Source: Leptospira saintgironsiae (lineage in GTDB: Bacteria; Spirochaetota; Leptospiria; Leptospirales; Leptospiraceae). From it: a DNA stretch of 64,000 bases. Location of the stretch: assembly GCF_002811765.1 (NCBI RefSeq), contig NZ_NPDR01000011.1:29096-93095 (forward strand), written 5' to 3'. The notes beneath the pieces were generated by a model that did not search any database, was not told the DNA's origin, and saw only the letters and a program-made list of their open reading frames with translations. This document shows positions 40,696 through 50,258 of the stretch, piece after piece (position 1 is the first letter of the stretch; the number at the start of each line of letters is the position of its first letter). The translations under genes were made by a program, and so were the position numbers.

Positions 40696-42068
40696 TAATG
40701 ATGACCTCCATCTTTATGAGGCATTACTGTTTTCACTTCCGCGATTGCGATTACTGGAAGTAATCTACAGAAGAGAAGGAACATAGTGAAGAAGATACCG
40801 AAGGTTCCGAGTAACATCATGAAGTCGTAAACTGTTGGAATGTATTTATCCCAGCTGGAAGGTAAGAAGTCCGCGTGTAATGTCATTACGATCACGAAAC
40901 GTTCGAACCACATTCCGATGTTTACGATGATGGAAACGATGAACATCACAGGAATGCTGTTTCTAAGTTTTTTAGACCAGAATACCTGAGGAGCGAACAC
41001 GTTACAGCTGAACATGATGAAGTATGCCCATCCGTAAGGTCCGAATGCTCTGTTTACGAAGGTAAATCCTTCGTATTCGTTTCCGGAATACCAGGCCATG
41101 AAGAACTCAGTGGAGTAAGCAAGACCCACGATCAAACCTGTAACCATGATCACTTTGTTCATGTTTTCCAAGTGTTTCATGGTGATATAATCTTTCAGTT
41201 GGAAGACTTCCCTTGCGATTACCATCAGAGTAACCACCATCGCGAATCCGGAGAAAATCGCACCGGCAACGAAGTAAGGAGGGAAGATCGTAGTGTGCCA
41301 TCCAGGAACGATGGAAACCGCGAAGTCGAAGGATACGATCGTGTGCACCGAAAGAACCAGAGGTGTAGACAATGCAGCGAGGATCATCGCAACAGTCTCT
41401 AAGTGAGACCATGCTTTGTTAGATCCAACCCATCCGAAGGAAAGAATATCATAAACTTTTCTACGAAGAGGTGTAGTAGCCCTGTCTCTCACGGCCGCGA
41501 TATCCGGGATCAAACCGATATACCAGAAAACAAGTGAGATACTCAAGTAAGTGGAAACCGCGAAAGTATCCCAGATCAGAGGAGATCTGAAGTTCACCCA
41601 AAGAGGTCCTCTTTCATTCGGATACGGGAATAACCAGAACCCCATCCAAGGACGTCCAATGTGGATGATCAAAGTAGATGCAGCAGTTAATACCGCGAAG
41701 ATGGTCATCGCTTCTGCAGCACGGTTAATACCAGTTCTCCACTCTTGGCGGAACAGATAAAGAACCGCAGAGATCAGAGTTCCAGCGTGACCGATACCGA
41801 TCCAGAATACGAAGTTTACGATGAAAAATCCCCAACCTACAGGATTGTTAATCCCGAGGATATAAAGACCTTCGTATACCAAGTATCCGATGATACCTAA
41901 ATCGATTACGGTAATGGTAAGAGCCAGAAGGAAAGCCTTCCACCACAGAGAAGTGGGGAAAGCTTCGACCGGCTTTAGGATATCCTCGGTAACGTCACGG
42001 ACGGACTTGCCGCCAGTGACTAAGGGTTGGATATCCAGGGCTTCTTTGATTGCGTTAGGTATAGACAT
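40695..42068 (-). CDS. actC: Alternative complex III subunit ActC (NrfD-like, quinol-binding)
   Basis: A 457-residue membrane protein with about ten segments and the NrfD/PsrC fold. Characteristic stretches are [52 protein letters not shown], and [12 protein letters not shown]. In the known structures ActC holds the quinol site and faces the iron-sulfur subunit ActB. It lies 20 bases after actB. Confidence 0.93.
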   Translation of the reverse strand: MSIPNAIKEALDIQPLVTGGKSVRDVTEDILKPVEAFPTSLWWKAFLLALTITVIDLGIIGYLVYEGLYILGINNPVGWGFFIVNFVFWIGIGHAGTLISAVLYLFRQEWRTGINRAAEAMTIFAVLTAASTLIIHIGRPWMGFWLFPYPNERGPLWVNFRSPLIWDTFAVSTYLSISLVFWYIGLIPDIAAVRDRATTPLRRKVYDILSFGWVGSNKAWSHLETVAMILAALSTPLVLSVHTIVSFDFAVSIVPGWHTTIFPPYFVAGAIFSGFAMVVTLMVIAREVFQLKDYITMKHLENMNKVIMVTGLIVGLAYSTEFFMAWYSGNEYEGFTFVNRAFGPYGWAYFIMFSCNVFAPQVFWSKKLRNSIPVMFIVSIIVNIGMWFERFVIVMTLHADFLPSSWDKYIPTVYDFMMLLGTFGIFFTMFLLFCRLLPVIAIAEVKTVMPHKDGGHH

Positions 42069-42088
42069 AGCGCTTTAATTACTCCGGA

Positions 42089-45000
42089 TTAAGCTCTTAC
42101 CCTGGTCAGATATGCGACCTGGGGACCGACATTTAAATACTCGAGAACTCGGAAAGATCTAGGATCCGCACTGAGTTTGGAAACCTTAGAAGTTTTATCG
42201 TTGGTATTACCGAAGCTGATCGCATCTGCTGCACAGCTTTGCTCGCAAGCACAACGAACTTCTCCGTCTTTAAGAGTTCTGCCTTCGTTCTTGGCATGGA
42301 TTTTAGCCTCTGCGATTTTGTGAGCGCAGAAGTTACATTTTTCCATAACCCCTCTACCACGAACCGTAACTTCAGGATTGAGTCCGAGATATCTCGGAGT
42401 TCTGGATCCTTTTTCGGCTCCGGTATCGTTATACCAGTGTTGAGCCCAGTTATAACGGCGAACTTTGTAAGGACAGTTGTTAGAGCAGTAACGAGTTCCA
42501 ACGCAACGGTTATAAACCATGTCGTTGATCCCTTCAGAACTATGAACAGTTGCCATAACTGGACAAACAGTCTCACAAGGAGCGTTATCGCACTGTTGGC
42601 ACATCATAGGTTGGTGAGCGATCTGTAGATCTTCCGGTTTTTCAGGATCACCGATATAGTAACGGTCAATACGAAGCCAATGCATCTCGCGACCCACTCT
42701 AACTTCGTCTCTTCCTACTACCGGAATATTGTTCTCTACTTGGCAAGCGATGACGCAAGAACCGCAACCGGTACAAGCAGTCAAATCGATAGCCATACCC
42801 CATTTATAACCAGGGTATTCATGCACCGGATTTGCTCCGGTCGCGTAGACCATCTTACCGTCTTTTTTGATTTTAGGAATTTCGGATTCTTTAACTCCGG
42901 AAGCTGGATTCTTTTTCCATTCTTCCAAAGAAGTAGATTGAACCAAAGGACGATCTTCGTATCCGAAACCTGGAGATAAAACGTGGTGATGCTGGGTACA
43001 AGCAAGCTTGTAGGTTTTTCCAGTCTTCTCTAGAGATATTACAGAAATTCCGGAGAACACTCCGTCTTCTGCCAGAACGTATGCGTTCTTACCTACTTCG
43101 TTACCTACTTTACCAGCTGCAGTTCTACCGTAACCAACCGCAATCCCGATCGTATCCTTATGCACTCCAGGTTGAACCTGAGCAGGAAGTTCGATAGAAC
43201 CTTTGGTAGTTTTAACGGAAACTACATCGTTGGATTGGATCCCTTTCTCTTTTGCTAACGCAGGAGAAATAACAACGTAGTTGTCCCAAGTAACCTTGGT
43301 AACAGGATCCGGAAGTTCTTGTAATAGAGAGTTATTGGCTGCTCTACCATCTCCGATGGAGCTTGTCTCATAAAGAGCTAAACGGATTCCAGCTGGATAA
43401 CCTGCAGGCTTTTTCAGGGCTGCTTTGTTGAAGCCGCGAGTAGCACTTGCAGTTTTTCTGCGGTCCTTAGCTTTTACAGTAGTTCCAACTCTGAGAAGAT
43501 CTTCCCATTTTTGTTTGGAACCAAGTTTTTTGGTCCAAGAGTTCTTTACGAATTCGTAAAATGATTTTTCTCCACCAAGAGATCCACCTGCGAAAGCGAT
43601 CAAACTGTCCTCGAAAGAACGAGTGTTGAATAAAGGACGGATCGCAGGTTGTTGGATAGAGAATATTCCCTTAGTTCCTTCTGAATCTCCCCAAGACTCT
43701 AAGAAATGAGTAGTGGAAGCCAGATAGTTAGAAGCAAGTGCAGTCTCATCTGCTCTGTCTGCAAGACTTACAGTCAATGCAGCTCTATGAAGAAGGTCCT
43801 TCCAAGAATCACCAGCTTGGTAAACCAAGTTAGTATCGTAGAGGAATAGAACTCCTACTTTAGTTTGTTTTAATGCTTCAGTAAGTTTGTTTAAATTACC
43901 TGAATAATCAGCTAAACCTTCTTTTTTAGGAGAAGCGTAATCAACAGTCTTACCGTCGTTGTCTAAGGTAGAGTTTAAGAAGTTCACAATGATCTGAAGA
44001 TCAACAGCTTCTTTGGTAGAAGCAGAAAGACCACCCGCAACAACGAGAGATCTACCTTTGTTTGCCCAAAGAGCTTTTGCTGTTTTACGGATACCTTCTG
44101 CACTAACTCCAAGATCTCCCGCGAGGCTTTCTACAGTAGAAGCTCCGGTAACATCTTTGGTGTTTGCCCCTAATTCGCCAAGACCTGCAGCAATTGCAAG
44201 AGCCAGTTTGGTCTGGTCGCCAGGACGAATAGGAAGTCTAAGATCTGCGTTAGATCCAGACATAGTAGGAATGGATTCAGCAGCGATGAAGTAATTAAGA
44301 TCTTTTGCTCCATCTCTTAGGTTTCTGCGTTTAGCAAAATCCTTTTGGTGTTCTTCAGGAGACAACCATCCACCCATAAAATCGCAATCGATGGACAGAA
44401 TAGTGTTCGCCAATTCGAAATTATAGTTAGGAACAAGTGCCTTTCCATAAGAAGCAGCCTGAGCTTTGGAGATCGCATCTTCTGGAGAAGTGATAGATAT
44501 CTCTAAATGTTGTCCCCCACCTACTGCTTTTAAGAAGTCAGCGATGATCGCCTTGGTGGAAGGAGAATCAAGAGGTCTTGTTACAATTACAGTGTTACCT
44601 TTGTTCTTAGAAAGAGCTTCCTGAACTTTGGAATCCAAAGCGGCCCATTGGATATTCTCCACTTTTCCGCCGGAAACTGCCGCAGGACCTTGTGCTCTAT
44701 CTGGATCATATAGATCAAAAATAGCAGCTTGTCCGGAAGCGCCAAGAGCACCTTGAGATACAGGGTGATCTTCGTTTCCTTCTAATTTTAGAGGACGGCC
44801 ATCTTTAGATCTTACTAAGTAACCGGTTCCGTTGAATGCGGTAGCGTAGTAGTATGCTTGTCCGTGTTTTACGAAATCGAAAGTACCTTCGTCAGTTTTC
44901 AGATCCACATAAGGAACGATTTTTTCGACAGGCTTGCGTACACAATTTAAGGAAGTCATTGCGACTCCCGCACCCATCAATTTAAGGAAGGTCTTACGAT

Positions 45001-45151
45001 CAAATTCCCCTGACTTAATCCTTGCGATGACTGGATCCGGAGAAGTGAAAAATTCAGAGCGCGCTAGATCCTTCGTTTCTTTTTCGTTATCTTTCAGTTC
45101 GAGGGAGAGCCAGTGAGCTTTCTTTTCTTTCTGGAAATTCTTTTTATCCAT
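42089..45151 (-). CDS. actB: Alternative complex III subunit ActB (molybdopterin-like plus iron-sulfur)
   Basis: A 1020-residue fusion protein. A Tat-like export signal lies near residue 50 (FDRKTFLKLMGAGVAM, followed by SLNC as a possible lipidation site); the usual twin Arg is RK here. Residues about 60-740 form a molybdopterin-oxidoreductase-like domain that in this family carries no cofactor. The C-terminal ferredoxin part has four Cys clusters: CTGCGSCVIAC, CQQCDNAPCETVCP, CVGTRYCSNNCP, and CNFCAHKI with CACEQSCAA. These fit three [4Fe-4S] and one [3Fe-4S] cluster that link quinol oxidation to the haems of ActA. It is 19 bases after actA. Confidence 0.94.
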   Translation of the reverse strand: MDKKNFQKEKKAHWLSLELKDNEKETKDLARSEFFTSPDPVIARIKSGEFDRKTFLKLMGAGVAMTSLNCVRKPVEKIVPYVDLKTDEGTFDFVKHGQAYYYATAFNGTGYLVRSKDGRPLKLEGNEDHPVSQGALGASGQAAIFDLYDPDRAQGPAAVSGGKVENIQWAALDSKVQEALSKNKGNTVIVTRPLDSPSTKAIIADFLKAVGGGQHLEISITSPEDAISKAQAASYGKALVPNYNFELANTILSIDCDFMGGWLSPEEHQKDFAKRRNLRDGAKDLNYFIAAESIPTMSGSNADLRLPIRPGDQTKLALAIAAGLGELGANTKDVTGASTVESLAGDLGVSAEGIRKTAKALWANKGRSLVVAGGLSASTKEAVDLQIIVNFLNSTLDNDGKTVDYASPKKEGLADYSGNLNKLTEALKQTKVGVLFLYDTNLVYQAGDSWKDLLHRAALTVSLADRADETALASNYLASTTHFLESWGDSEGTKGIFSIQQPAIRPLFNTRSFEDSLIAFAGGSLGGEKSFYEFVKNSWTKKLGSKQKWEDLLRVGTTVKAKDRRKTASATRGFNKAALKKPAGYPAGIRLALYETSSIGDGRAANNSLLQELPDPVTKVTWDNYVVISPALAKEKGIQSNDVVSVKTTKGSIELPAQVQPGVHKDTIGIAVGYGRTAAGKVGNEVGKNAYVLAEDGVFSGISVISLEKTGKTYKLACTQHHHVLSPGFGYEDRPLVQSTSLEEWKKNPASGVKESEIPKIKKDGKMVYATGANPVHEYPGYKWGMAIDLTACTGCGSCVIACQVENNIPVVGRDEVRVGREMHWLRIDRYYIGDPEKPEDLQIAHQPMMCQQCDNAPCETVCPVMATVHSSEGINDMVYNRCVGTRYCSNNCPYKVRRYNWAQHWYNDTGAEKGSRTPRYLGLNPEVTVRGRGVMEKCNFCAHKIAEAKIHAKNEGRTLKDGEVRCACEQSCAADAISFGNTNDKTSKVSKLSADPRSFRVLEYLNVGPQVAYLTRVRA

Positions 45152-45170
45152 CTGTTATGCTATCTCCTGA

Positions 45171-45677
45171 TTATCTGTGACAGGTGGAACAGTCGGTAGG
45201 AGCGTTATTCTCCCGGTGGCAGTTGATACAGTATCCCATGTTAAGGGATGCTACCTGCTTGACCTTGACCATTTCAGCTACATTGCCGTGGCATTGCGAA
45301 CAATCCACGCCTCTTGAGATATGGCGAGAGTGATTGAACTGAACATGATCCGGAAGGTCATGGATTTTCACCCACTCGATCGGTTTCTTGTTCGTGTAAC
45401 TTTCGCTCAAAAATTTTATATCTGGGCTGTTCTTTGCAACAAGCGAGTGACAGTTCATACAAGTTGAAGTATTAGGAACCGTTGCGTGCGCGCTTGTTTC
45501 TACACCAGTGTGACAATAACGACAATCTATCTTATTATCACCTGCGTGAATCTTGTGGTTAAAAGGTATAGGCTGATCCGGAGAGTAGCCTACATATTTG
45601 GAGGGAGAAAAAATCAGGTAAGCCACTGCTGCAATAGCAATAAGCGGAACCGAAAGTTTCAAAGCTTTCTTATTCAT
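45171..45677 (-). CDS. actA: Alternative complex III subunit ActA (pentahaem cytochrome c)
   Basis: A 168-residue cytochrome c3-like protein with an N-terminal membrane anchor (about 7-25). Five CxxCH motifs are present: CRYCH, CMNCH, CSQCH, CINCH and CSTCH. ActA takes electrons from the ActB clusters. It is the first gene of the six-gene act operon. The hairpin CGCGT-AAAA-ACGCG at 45753-45766 lies in its upstream region. Confidence 0.93.
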   Translation of the reverse strand: MNKKALKLSVPLIAIAAVAYLIFSPSKYVGYSPDQPIPFNHKIHAGDNKIDCRYCHTGVETSAHATVPNTSTCMNCHSLVAKNSPDIKFLSESYTNKKPIEWVKIHDLPDHVQFNHSRHISRGVDCSQCHGNVAEMVKVKQVASLNMGYCINCHRENNAPTDCSTCHR

Positions 45678-45989
45678 TCGTGAGAAGTCCCGTGGGTTCC
45701 AAAATAAGGTTTGGGAACAAGGATTTTGGCTTCGGTTAAAATTGCAAGTAAACGCGTAAAAACGCGATTGGTTTGGCGATTTCTTGCATTTTTATATGAG
45801 ACTTAGTATCAATTAAATGGATACTATTTTTACTTAATAAGGTCTATTTTAGAAGATAAAAGATCTCGAATACAAAACTAAGTTTATGATAGATATGATC
45901 AGAACGATCGTTCTTAACGATAATAAAATTCCTGGCTTTTACTTTCTCATATCATTAAAATATGAATTCAAAAATCTAATTTGGAAAGA
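45678..45989. other. Intergenic region with several inverted repeats
   Basis: This 312-base gap separates the divergent actA and EEP-family genes and should hold promoters both ways. It contains CGCGT/ACGCG (45753-45766), the 7-bp inverted repeat TAGTATC/GATACTA with a 9-base spacer (45804-45826), and a 14-bp perfect palindrome (45901-45914). I could not fix convincing -35/-10 pairs. Confidence 0.5.
45901..45914. promoter_or_regulatory. 14-bp perfect palindrome, possible operator
   Basis: AGAACGATCGTTCT is a perfect palindrome about 75 bases before the EEP-family gene. It fits GAAC-N4-GTTC, the pattern of LexA boxes in Gram-positive bacteria, but spirochaetal LexA is reported to use a different box, so the regulator is open. 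Confidence 0.4.
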
Positions 45990-46838
45990 ATGATGCACCG
46001 CGCACTGATCTTATTTCTGGGAATTCCCTTCGCTTTCCTAATAACAATCTCCACTATCGCGAAAGGCCAGACAAAAAAACTTAAAGTAACAAGCTTCAAT
46101 TCATACTTTTTATATGATGAGATAGGAGACTCACATAAATTCCCTAAAGATAGAAAACATAGAACAGAAGAAGATTTTAATAAGATCAAAAAGATAATTC
46201 TCTCAAATCATCCAGACATAATTGGATTCCAAGAAATAGAAAATGAAACCGCACTTCATCATATTACAATAAATGAATATGAATGCACAGCTACAGTTAC
46301 TCCAGGTTACTCTCAAGAATTAGGGCTTTGTTGGAAGAAGGAACTGGGCAAACCGGTTATTAGTGAATTGGAACAACTTTCTATTCGTCCAGGCCTCAGA
46401 AAAGGGTTACTCGCAGAATTCACGATCGATGGCAAAAAAATTTCGGTTGTAGTAGTTCATTTAAAAGCGGGCCATTCTCCAAAAGATAAGAAGGAAAGAA
46501 AGGAGCAGATACTTGCACTTAAGGATATCCTACCCTCTTTAGGTAAATTTGTTCTATTAGGAGATTTTAATGAGGTTTTGGAAAGAAGAGTAGATCTTTT
46601 GAAAATCCTGCAGAGAAATCTAAAACTTAAGGTAGCGAATTATAAACAAAGATCAGACTGCTGGCAACATACTGATGGTTTTATAGATTATCTGATCACG
46701 AATATGGATTGGCAGCAAGGAAGTTTTGTCCAAACCAAGTTTGAATCTGATGATGGTAATTTCGATGGGAATCCAAGCGCAGAAAAAGGTCTTTCCGATC
46801 ATTGCCCAGTGAGTGCGGAACTGTTGCTGGATAGATAG
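45990..46838 (+). CDS. Secreted endonuclease/exonuclease/phosphatase-family protein
   Basis: A 282-residue protein with a signal-peptide-like N-terminus (MHRALILFLGIPFAFLITIS). The EEP fold motifs are present: TSFNSYFLYD, GFQEIENE (metal-binding Glu), VVVVHLKAG, LLGDFNEV (Asp/Asn) and LSDHCPVSAEL (catalytic His). The family includes DNases, sphingomyelinases and phosphoinositide phosphatases; export points to a nutrient- or host-directed role, but the substrate is open. The start could be ATG 45990 or 45993, both just after GGAAAG; the second has the better spacing. Confidence 0.82.
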   Translation: MMHRALILFLGIPFAFLITISTIAKGQTKKLKVTSFNSYFLYDEIGDSHKFPKDRKHRTEEDFNKIKKIILSNHPDIIGFQEIENETALHHITINEYECTATVTPGYSQELGLCWKKELGKPVISELEQLSIRPGLRKGLLAEFTIDGKKISVVVVHLKAGHSPKDKKERKEQILALKDILPSLGKFVLLGDFNEVLERRVDLLKILQRNLKLKVANYKQRSDCWQHTDGFIDYLITNMDWQQGSFVQTKFESDDGNFDGNPSAEKGLSDHCPVSAELLLDR

Positions 46839-46866
46839 GGATCTCAAAACCTTCTCAGTAGCAGAA

Positions 46867-47574
46867 TCAAAGTTCCCTTTTCAAAACTTCTATATCTGAA
46901 TTCAATTCTTGTATAGAAGACTTCATCTTTCCGTTATAAATTCCACGCAATCTAAGCTGAGGATCTAAAAGATATACATGGTCCGAGTGAAGAAAATCAT
47001 TTTCTGTTAACTTCTTCTTAGCGTCCTCTTTTGGGATGGCTGTGTCCGCATTAAATGAATCTCTTGCCAAAGCATAAATTTCTTTTTGGTTTCCAGTCAG
47101 AAGTTTCCATTTTTCGTAGCGGATCTTTCGTTTAGTTCCGTATTCTTTTAGGACATGAGGAGAATCCAGATCAGGCGTAGCGGAAAAGGACAAAATTTGA
47201 ATAGTTGAATCTGATTCGAATTCCTTCTGTACCAAACTTAAATTGTTTGTGATTGTGGGACAGATCCCTGCACATTTAGTAAAGAAGAAGGAAACCACAG
47301 TAATTTTTCCCTTACAGGAACCTTCGGAGACATTTTGATTCTCCTGATCCTTCATTATAAATTTGGAAATCTCTCTTGGCTTAGAAGTTTCTTTATTTTC
47401 CCAGACGGGCTGTAGATCTTTTCCAAAATACAGAGGAAGTTTGTCCTTTTGAGGAATGGAGAAGTCCGTAATCTCTTCTGAATATTCTTCTTTTGGATCT
47501 TTAGCACAAGCAGCGAAAAGAGAAATGATAACTAAGCTGCAGAATAAAATTTTAGAATAAGATCGTATTTCCAT
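46867..47574 (-). CDS. SCO1/SenC-family copper chaperone lipoprotein
   Basis: I start at ATG 47574, with GAGGA seven bases upstream; the ATG at 47580 is too close to that site. The 235-residue product is a lipoprotein (lipobox SLFAAC). It has the SCO thioredoxin fold with the copper-binding CAGICP (CxxxCP) in FFTKCAGICPTITNN and the third ligand His in FLHSDHVYLLD. SCO proteins deliver copper to CuA of cytochrome c oxidase or act as thiol reductases. Its frame overlaps the YwqK-like gene stop, so it is the third gene of the YHYH-YwqK-SCO operon. It lies a gene away from complex III, which fits a role in the same respiratory chain. Confidence 0.9.
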   Translation of the reverse strand: MEIRSYSKILFCSLVIISLFAACAKDPKEEYSEEITDFSIPQKDKLPLYFGKDLQPVWENKETSKPREISKFIMKDQENQNVSEGSCKGKITVVSFFFTKCAGICPTITNNLSLVQKEFESDSTIQILSFSATPDLDSPHVLKEYGTKRKIRYEKWKLLTGNQKEIYALARDSFNADTAIPKEDAKKKLTENDFLHSDHVYLLDPQLRLRGIYNGKMKSSIQELNSDIEVLKREL

Positions 47575-48103
47575 CTTCATTTCCTCGGATTTGGCTGCAT
47601 AATTTTCCGCCAGTCATTCCGTAAGCTCTTCCCTGGTAGATCACAAAGTTCATGTAGATCTGTCCGTTCTCTCTCCACATCTTTTTCCCGATCACTTTTC
47701 CATGATCGAATTTGGCATATGAATATAATGAACCTGAGTTTCTCCATTCCCATTGAGGACCGTGAAACTGACCTTCTGAGTATTCATTATGAAAACGTTT
47801 TTTACCATCAGGGAACCAGCCAAGATGAGTTCCGATCTTTTTCCCTGCAGAAAATTCTCTTTCTGCTAAAACTTGGCCGTTAGAATGTACATCTTTTTCA
47901 ATCCCATCCGGCAAACCATTCTTATAGGAAGTCACACGGACGATTCTCAATTCTTCTGCTTTTGATTCCAAAAGTCCGTAAAACTTTTCTCCTCTATAAA
48001 AAACAATCCTTCCATTTCGAGTGATAGAAGGATCAGTGCTTGCGACCCGGGCAGGATCGCAAGCGATTAGAAGAAAACAAATCGAGAGTAAATAGAACTT
48101 CAA
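47552..48103 (-). CDS. MORN/YwqK-like repeat lipoprotein
   Basis: A 183-residue lipoprotein (lipobox FLLIAC, Cys at about 15). The mature part has MORN-like repeats of the YwqK type: YKNGLPDGIEKDVHSNGQVL, FSAGKKIGTHLGWFPDGKKR, YSEGQFHGPQWEWRNSG and FDHGKVIGKKMWRENGQIY. Databases often call this family antitoxin, but no toxin gene is adjacent, and a surface-binding or structural role is more likely. It begins 12 bases after the YHYH gene and overlaps the SCO gene. Confidence 0.8.
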   Translation of the reverse strand: MKFYLLSICFLLIACDPARVASTDPSITRNGRIVFYRGEKFYGLLESKAEELRIVRVTSYKNGLPDGIEKDVHSNGQVLAEREFSAGKKIGTHLGWFPDGKKRFHNEYSEGQFHGPQWEWRNSGSLYSYAKFDHGKVIGKKMWRENGQIYMNFVIYQGRAYGMTGGKLCSQIRGNEDGNTILF

Positions 48104-48115
48104 TCTGACCTCTGA

Positions 48116-49000
48116 TTAGTCTACGGAACCTGGAGTTCCCTTGAAGTAACTTCCAATAATATATCCGTTCAAACCTGTATTGTTCTCTACGTGATAGCAG
48201 TATGTTGCATCTACAAATTCGGTAGTAGTACAAGAAGTTGTATGAGTGGTAGAATCCAATGTAGGATAAGAACCAGATTGGTTTTTCTTTCCATAAATTG
48301 GGAAACCATCCAGCATGATGCCTACCAAATTATCATCATCATTTGTGATTTTATAGGGTTCCGTATGATAATGATATTTTCCAGTATTCTGTGGGTGGCC
48401 TTGAGAAGGATCCATTGTGTAATATTCAGTTGCAAAAGAATCTCCAGGAGCTGCCTGGTTATTGAAGATTACGACTCCCAATGTTGTAATTCCAACAGAA
48501 TCAGTTCCTGCATTGGACTGAGTACAATCAGTGACAGTTGGGGTAGTCGGGATCGTCATAGTAATATTCTGAGAAATAATGGTATTTGGATTCGTATGGA
48601 AGCCGCCCGCACTGTCTATCGCCTCGTTATAGCCAGAAGCCACTGAATAATAAGAACTTTTATGTGGAGGTTTATCGTTGGTTGTGATCACATAATTGGA
48701 ACCAGAGACCGTCACTGTAACACAATGAAAATTGGTTTTCATCCAGCATGGCGCCTCCGCAGCGATACTAGTAACGCAGGTAGGACCTCCAAAACCCAGA
48801 TCATCCGTTGCATCATTCACTGCCCCAGGACAGGAAGAATTGTCCGTAAGAGTTGTAGGCATTGTAGTGGTAGATGTAGGCGTACATTGAGAAGCGGATA
48901 ATAAAACCGCAGCGGAAGAAAGATCAGTTCCTCCGGAGCTATCGCAGTTCCAAACAAAAGCCGTAACAGCAATCAATAGAATAGATCGTAAACGAAGCAT
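48116..49000 (-). CDS. YHYH-domain lipoprotein
   Basis: A 294-residue lipoprotein (lipobox AFVWNC, Cys at about 19). The C-terminal half contains the signature GKYHYHTEPYKI, followed by LVGIMLDGFPIYGKK, the two hallmarks of the YHYH family. Other His and Cys residues (PCWMKTNFHCV) could bind metal. Function of the family is unknown. It is the first gene of the operon with the YwqK-like and SCO genes, so a role in copper or oxidase handling is possible but only inferred. Confidence 0.85.
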   Translation of the reverse strand: MLRLRSILLIAVTAFVWNCDSSGGTDLSSAAVLLSASQCTPTSTTTMPTTLTDNSSCPGAVNDATDDLGFGGPTCVTSIAAEAPCWMKTNFHCVTVTVSGSNYVITTNDKPPHKSSYYSVASGYNEAIDSAGGFHTNPNTIISQNITMTIPTTPTVTDCTQSNAGTDSVGITTLGVVIFNNQAAPGDSFATEYYTMDPSQGHPQNTGKYHYHTEPYKITNDDDNLVGIMLDGFPIYGKKNQSGSYPTLDSTTHTTSCTTTEFVDATYCYHVENNTGLNGYIIGSYFKGTPGSVD

Positions 49001-49092
49001 AATTACTCCAAACTTATTAGTTTAGAATAATTTACGAAATCTTTTGGATGAATTCGACCGCCCCAATCGGCTCGAACCATATTTTTAAGAAT

Positions 49093-50256
49093 TTAGGCAG
49101 AACCTACTTTGGAAATTTCTTCCAGATACTGGGTTGGTGTCTTTCCTGTGACTTTTTTAAAGGAAGTATTAAAAGTTGATTTGGAATTGAACCCATACTC
49201 AAGGGCTAATCTCAAAAAATTAGCACGTTCTTCTGAAATATTTTCCAAAGCAGAGATGATATCTTTGATCCTATACTCATTTACAAAATTATAGAAATTT
49301 GTTTCCAACGTTTCGCTTAATATTTGTGTTATATAGAACCTAGGAATATCCGTATTTTCGGAAAGTAGATCGATAGAAAACTCTGAATCTTTATATGGTT
49401 TTTCAGATTCCATATAATTTCGGATCTTAGAAAGATATTCAGGGATCATATCTTCTCTCAGTCCAGACTTTTCATATTTTTTACGATCTTCTTCTATATC
49501 CTCTACTTCTTTTGAAGTTTTTTCCTTAAATGCATGCAACTCTCTATGAGTATAAACTACAGTTTGCCTAACACCAAACCAACAAAAGAACACAGAAAAT
49601 ACCAGAACTGCGGCTCCTCTGATTAACCTAGGTTCGTAAGCCTCAGGAGGAAGATCCGTTAACAGTAAACCTTCTAATAAAAAATGAACTCCTGTGGATA
49701 TTACAAATAGTATGAGACTCCAATACATCCATCGTAAATCCTTAATACTGTCTATATTAGAAAAATGATTTACCATATTTTTCCTATGTCTGTTTAAAAG
49801 TAGAAATACCCAAACAGAATACACAAGCATAGAAGTGACGAGCAGCCCGCCATTAGGATGAAATCCTCTACTTGGTCTATGCCAATCATGAGGATAAAAC
49901 TCTTCTTCCGGAGGTTGAAAGAAGAATAATCTGGCTAAAAGTATACATTGTAAGATTAAAAAAGGAACAAAATGAAGAAGGTCCGTTTTTATGAAACTTC
50001 TGCCTTCTGTTGTTAGATTTTGAATATAAAGTAATAATAATGGACCATAGGTATAAGGAAAGAGGATAGAAAAATCTAAAAATTCAGGGCCCCAGTCAAA
50101 TCTATGGACAAGCAAATGTCCAAGATGAGGAGCCGAAAGAAAGATTATGAATACAGAATAAATAGAATCAAAAGAATATCTAGGTCTTTTGGTAAAGATC
50201 AGAAATGCTGAAAAAACGCAGATCGTAAATGAGATAATCGGGATCGCAGGAACCAT
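49093..50256 (-). CDS. Membrane-bound AraC-family transcriptional regulator
   Basis: I prefer the ATG at 50256 (MVPAIPIISF), two bases after the upstream stop; an earlier ATG at 50298 would overlap that gene by 40 bases, and neither has a strong ribosome binding site. The 387-residue product has seven membrane segments (to about residue 235) and a C-terminal AraC helix-turn-helix domain (about 290-385) with ISEERANFLRLALEYGFNSK and TFNTSFKKVTGKTPTQYL. Such proteins sense a signal in the membrane and bind DNA at the inner face. Its target genes are not evident. Confidence 0.85.
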   Translation of the reverse strand: MVPAIPIISFTICVFSAFLIFTKRPRYSFDSIYSVFIIFLSAPHLGHLLVHRFDWGPEFLDFSILFPYTYGPLLLLYIQNLTTEGRSFIKTDLLHFVPFLILQCILLARLFFFQPPEEEFYPHDWHRPSRGFHPNGGLLVTSMLVYSVWVFLLLNRHRKNMVNHFSNIDSIKDLRWMYWSLILFVISTGVHFLLEGLLLTDLPPEAYEPRLIRGAAVLVFSVFFCWFGVRQTVVYTHRELHAFKEKTSKEVEDIEEDRKKYEKSGLREDMIPEYLSKIRNYMESEKPYKDSEFSIDLLSENTDIPRFYITQILSETLETNFYNFVNEYRIKDIISALENISEERANFLRLALEYGFNSKSTFNTSFKKVTGKTPTQYLEEISKVGSA

Positions 50257-50258
50257 GA

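Noticed and set aside
42133..42576. 147-residue minus-strand frame inside actB
   Set aside because: Out-of-frame reading of the iron-sulfur domain, which is clear in the main frame.
47552..48103. Toxin-antitoxin system suggested by the YwqK label
   Set aside because: No toxin gene is adjacent, and the protein is a lipoprotein with MORN-like repeats in an SCO operon.
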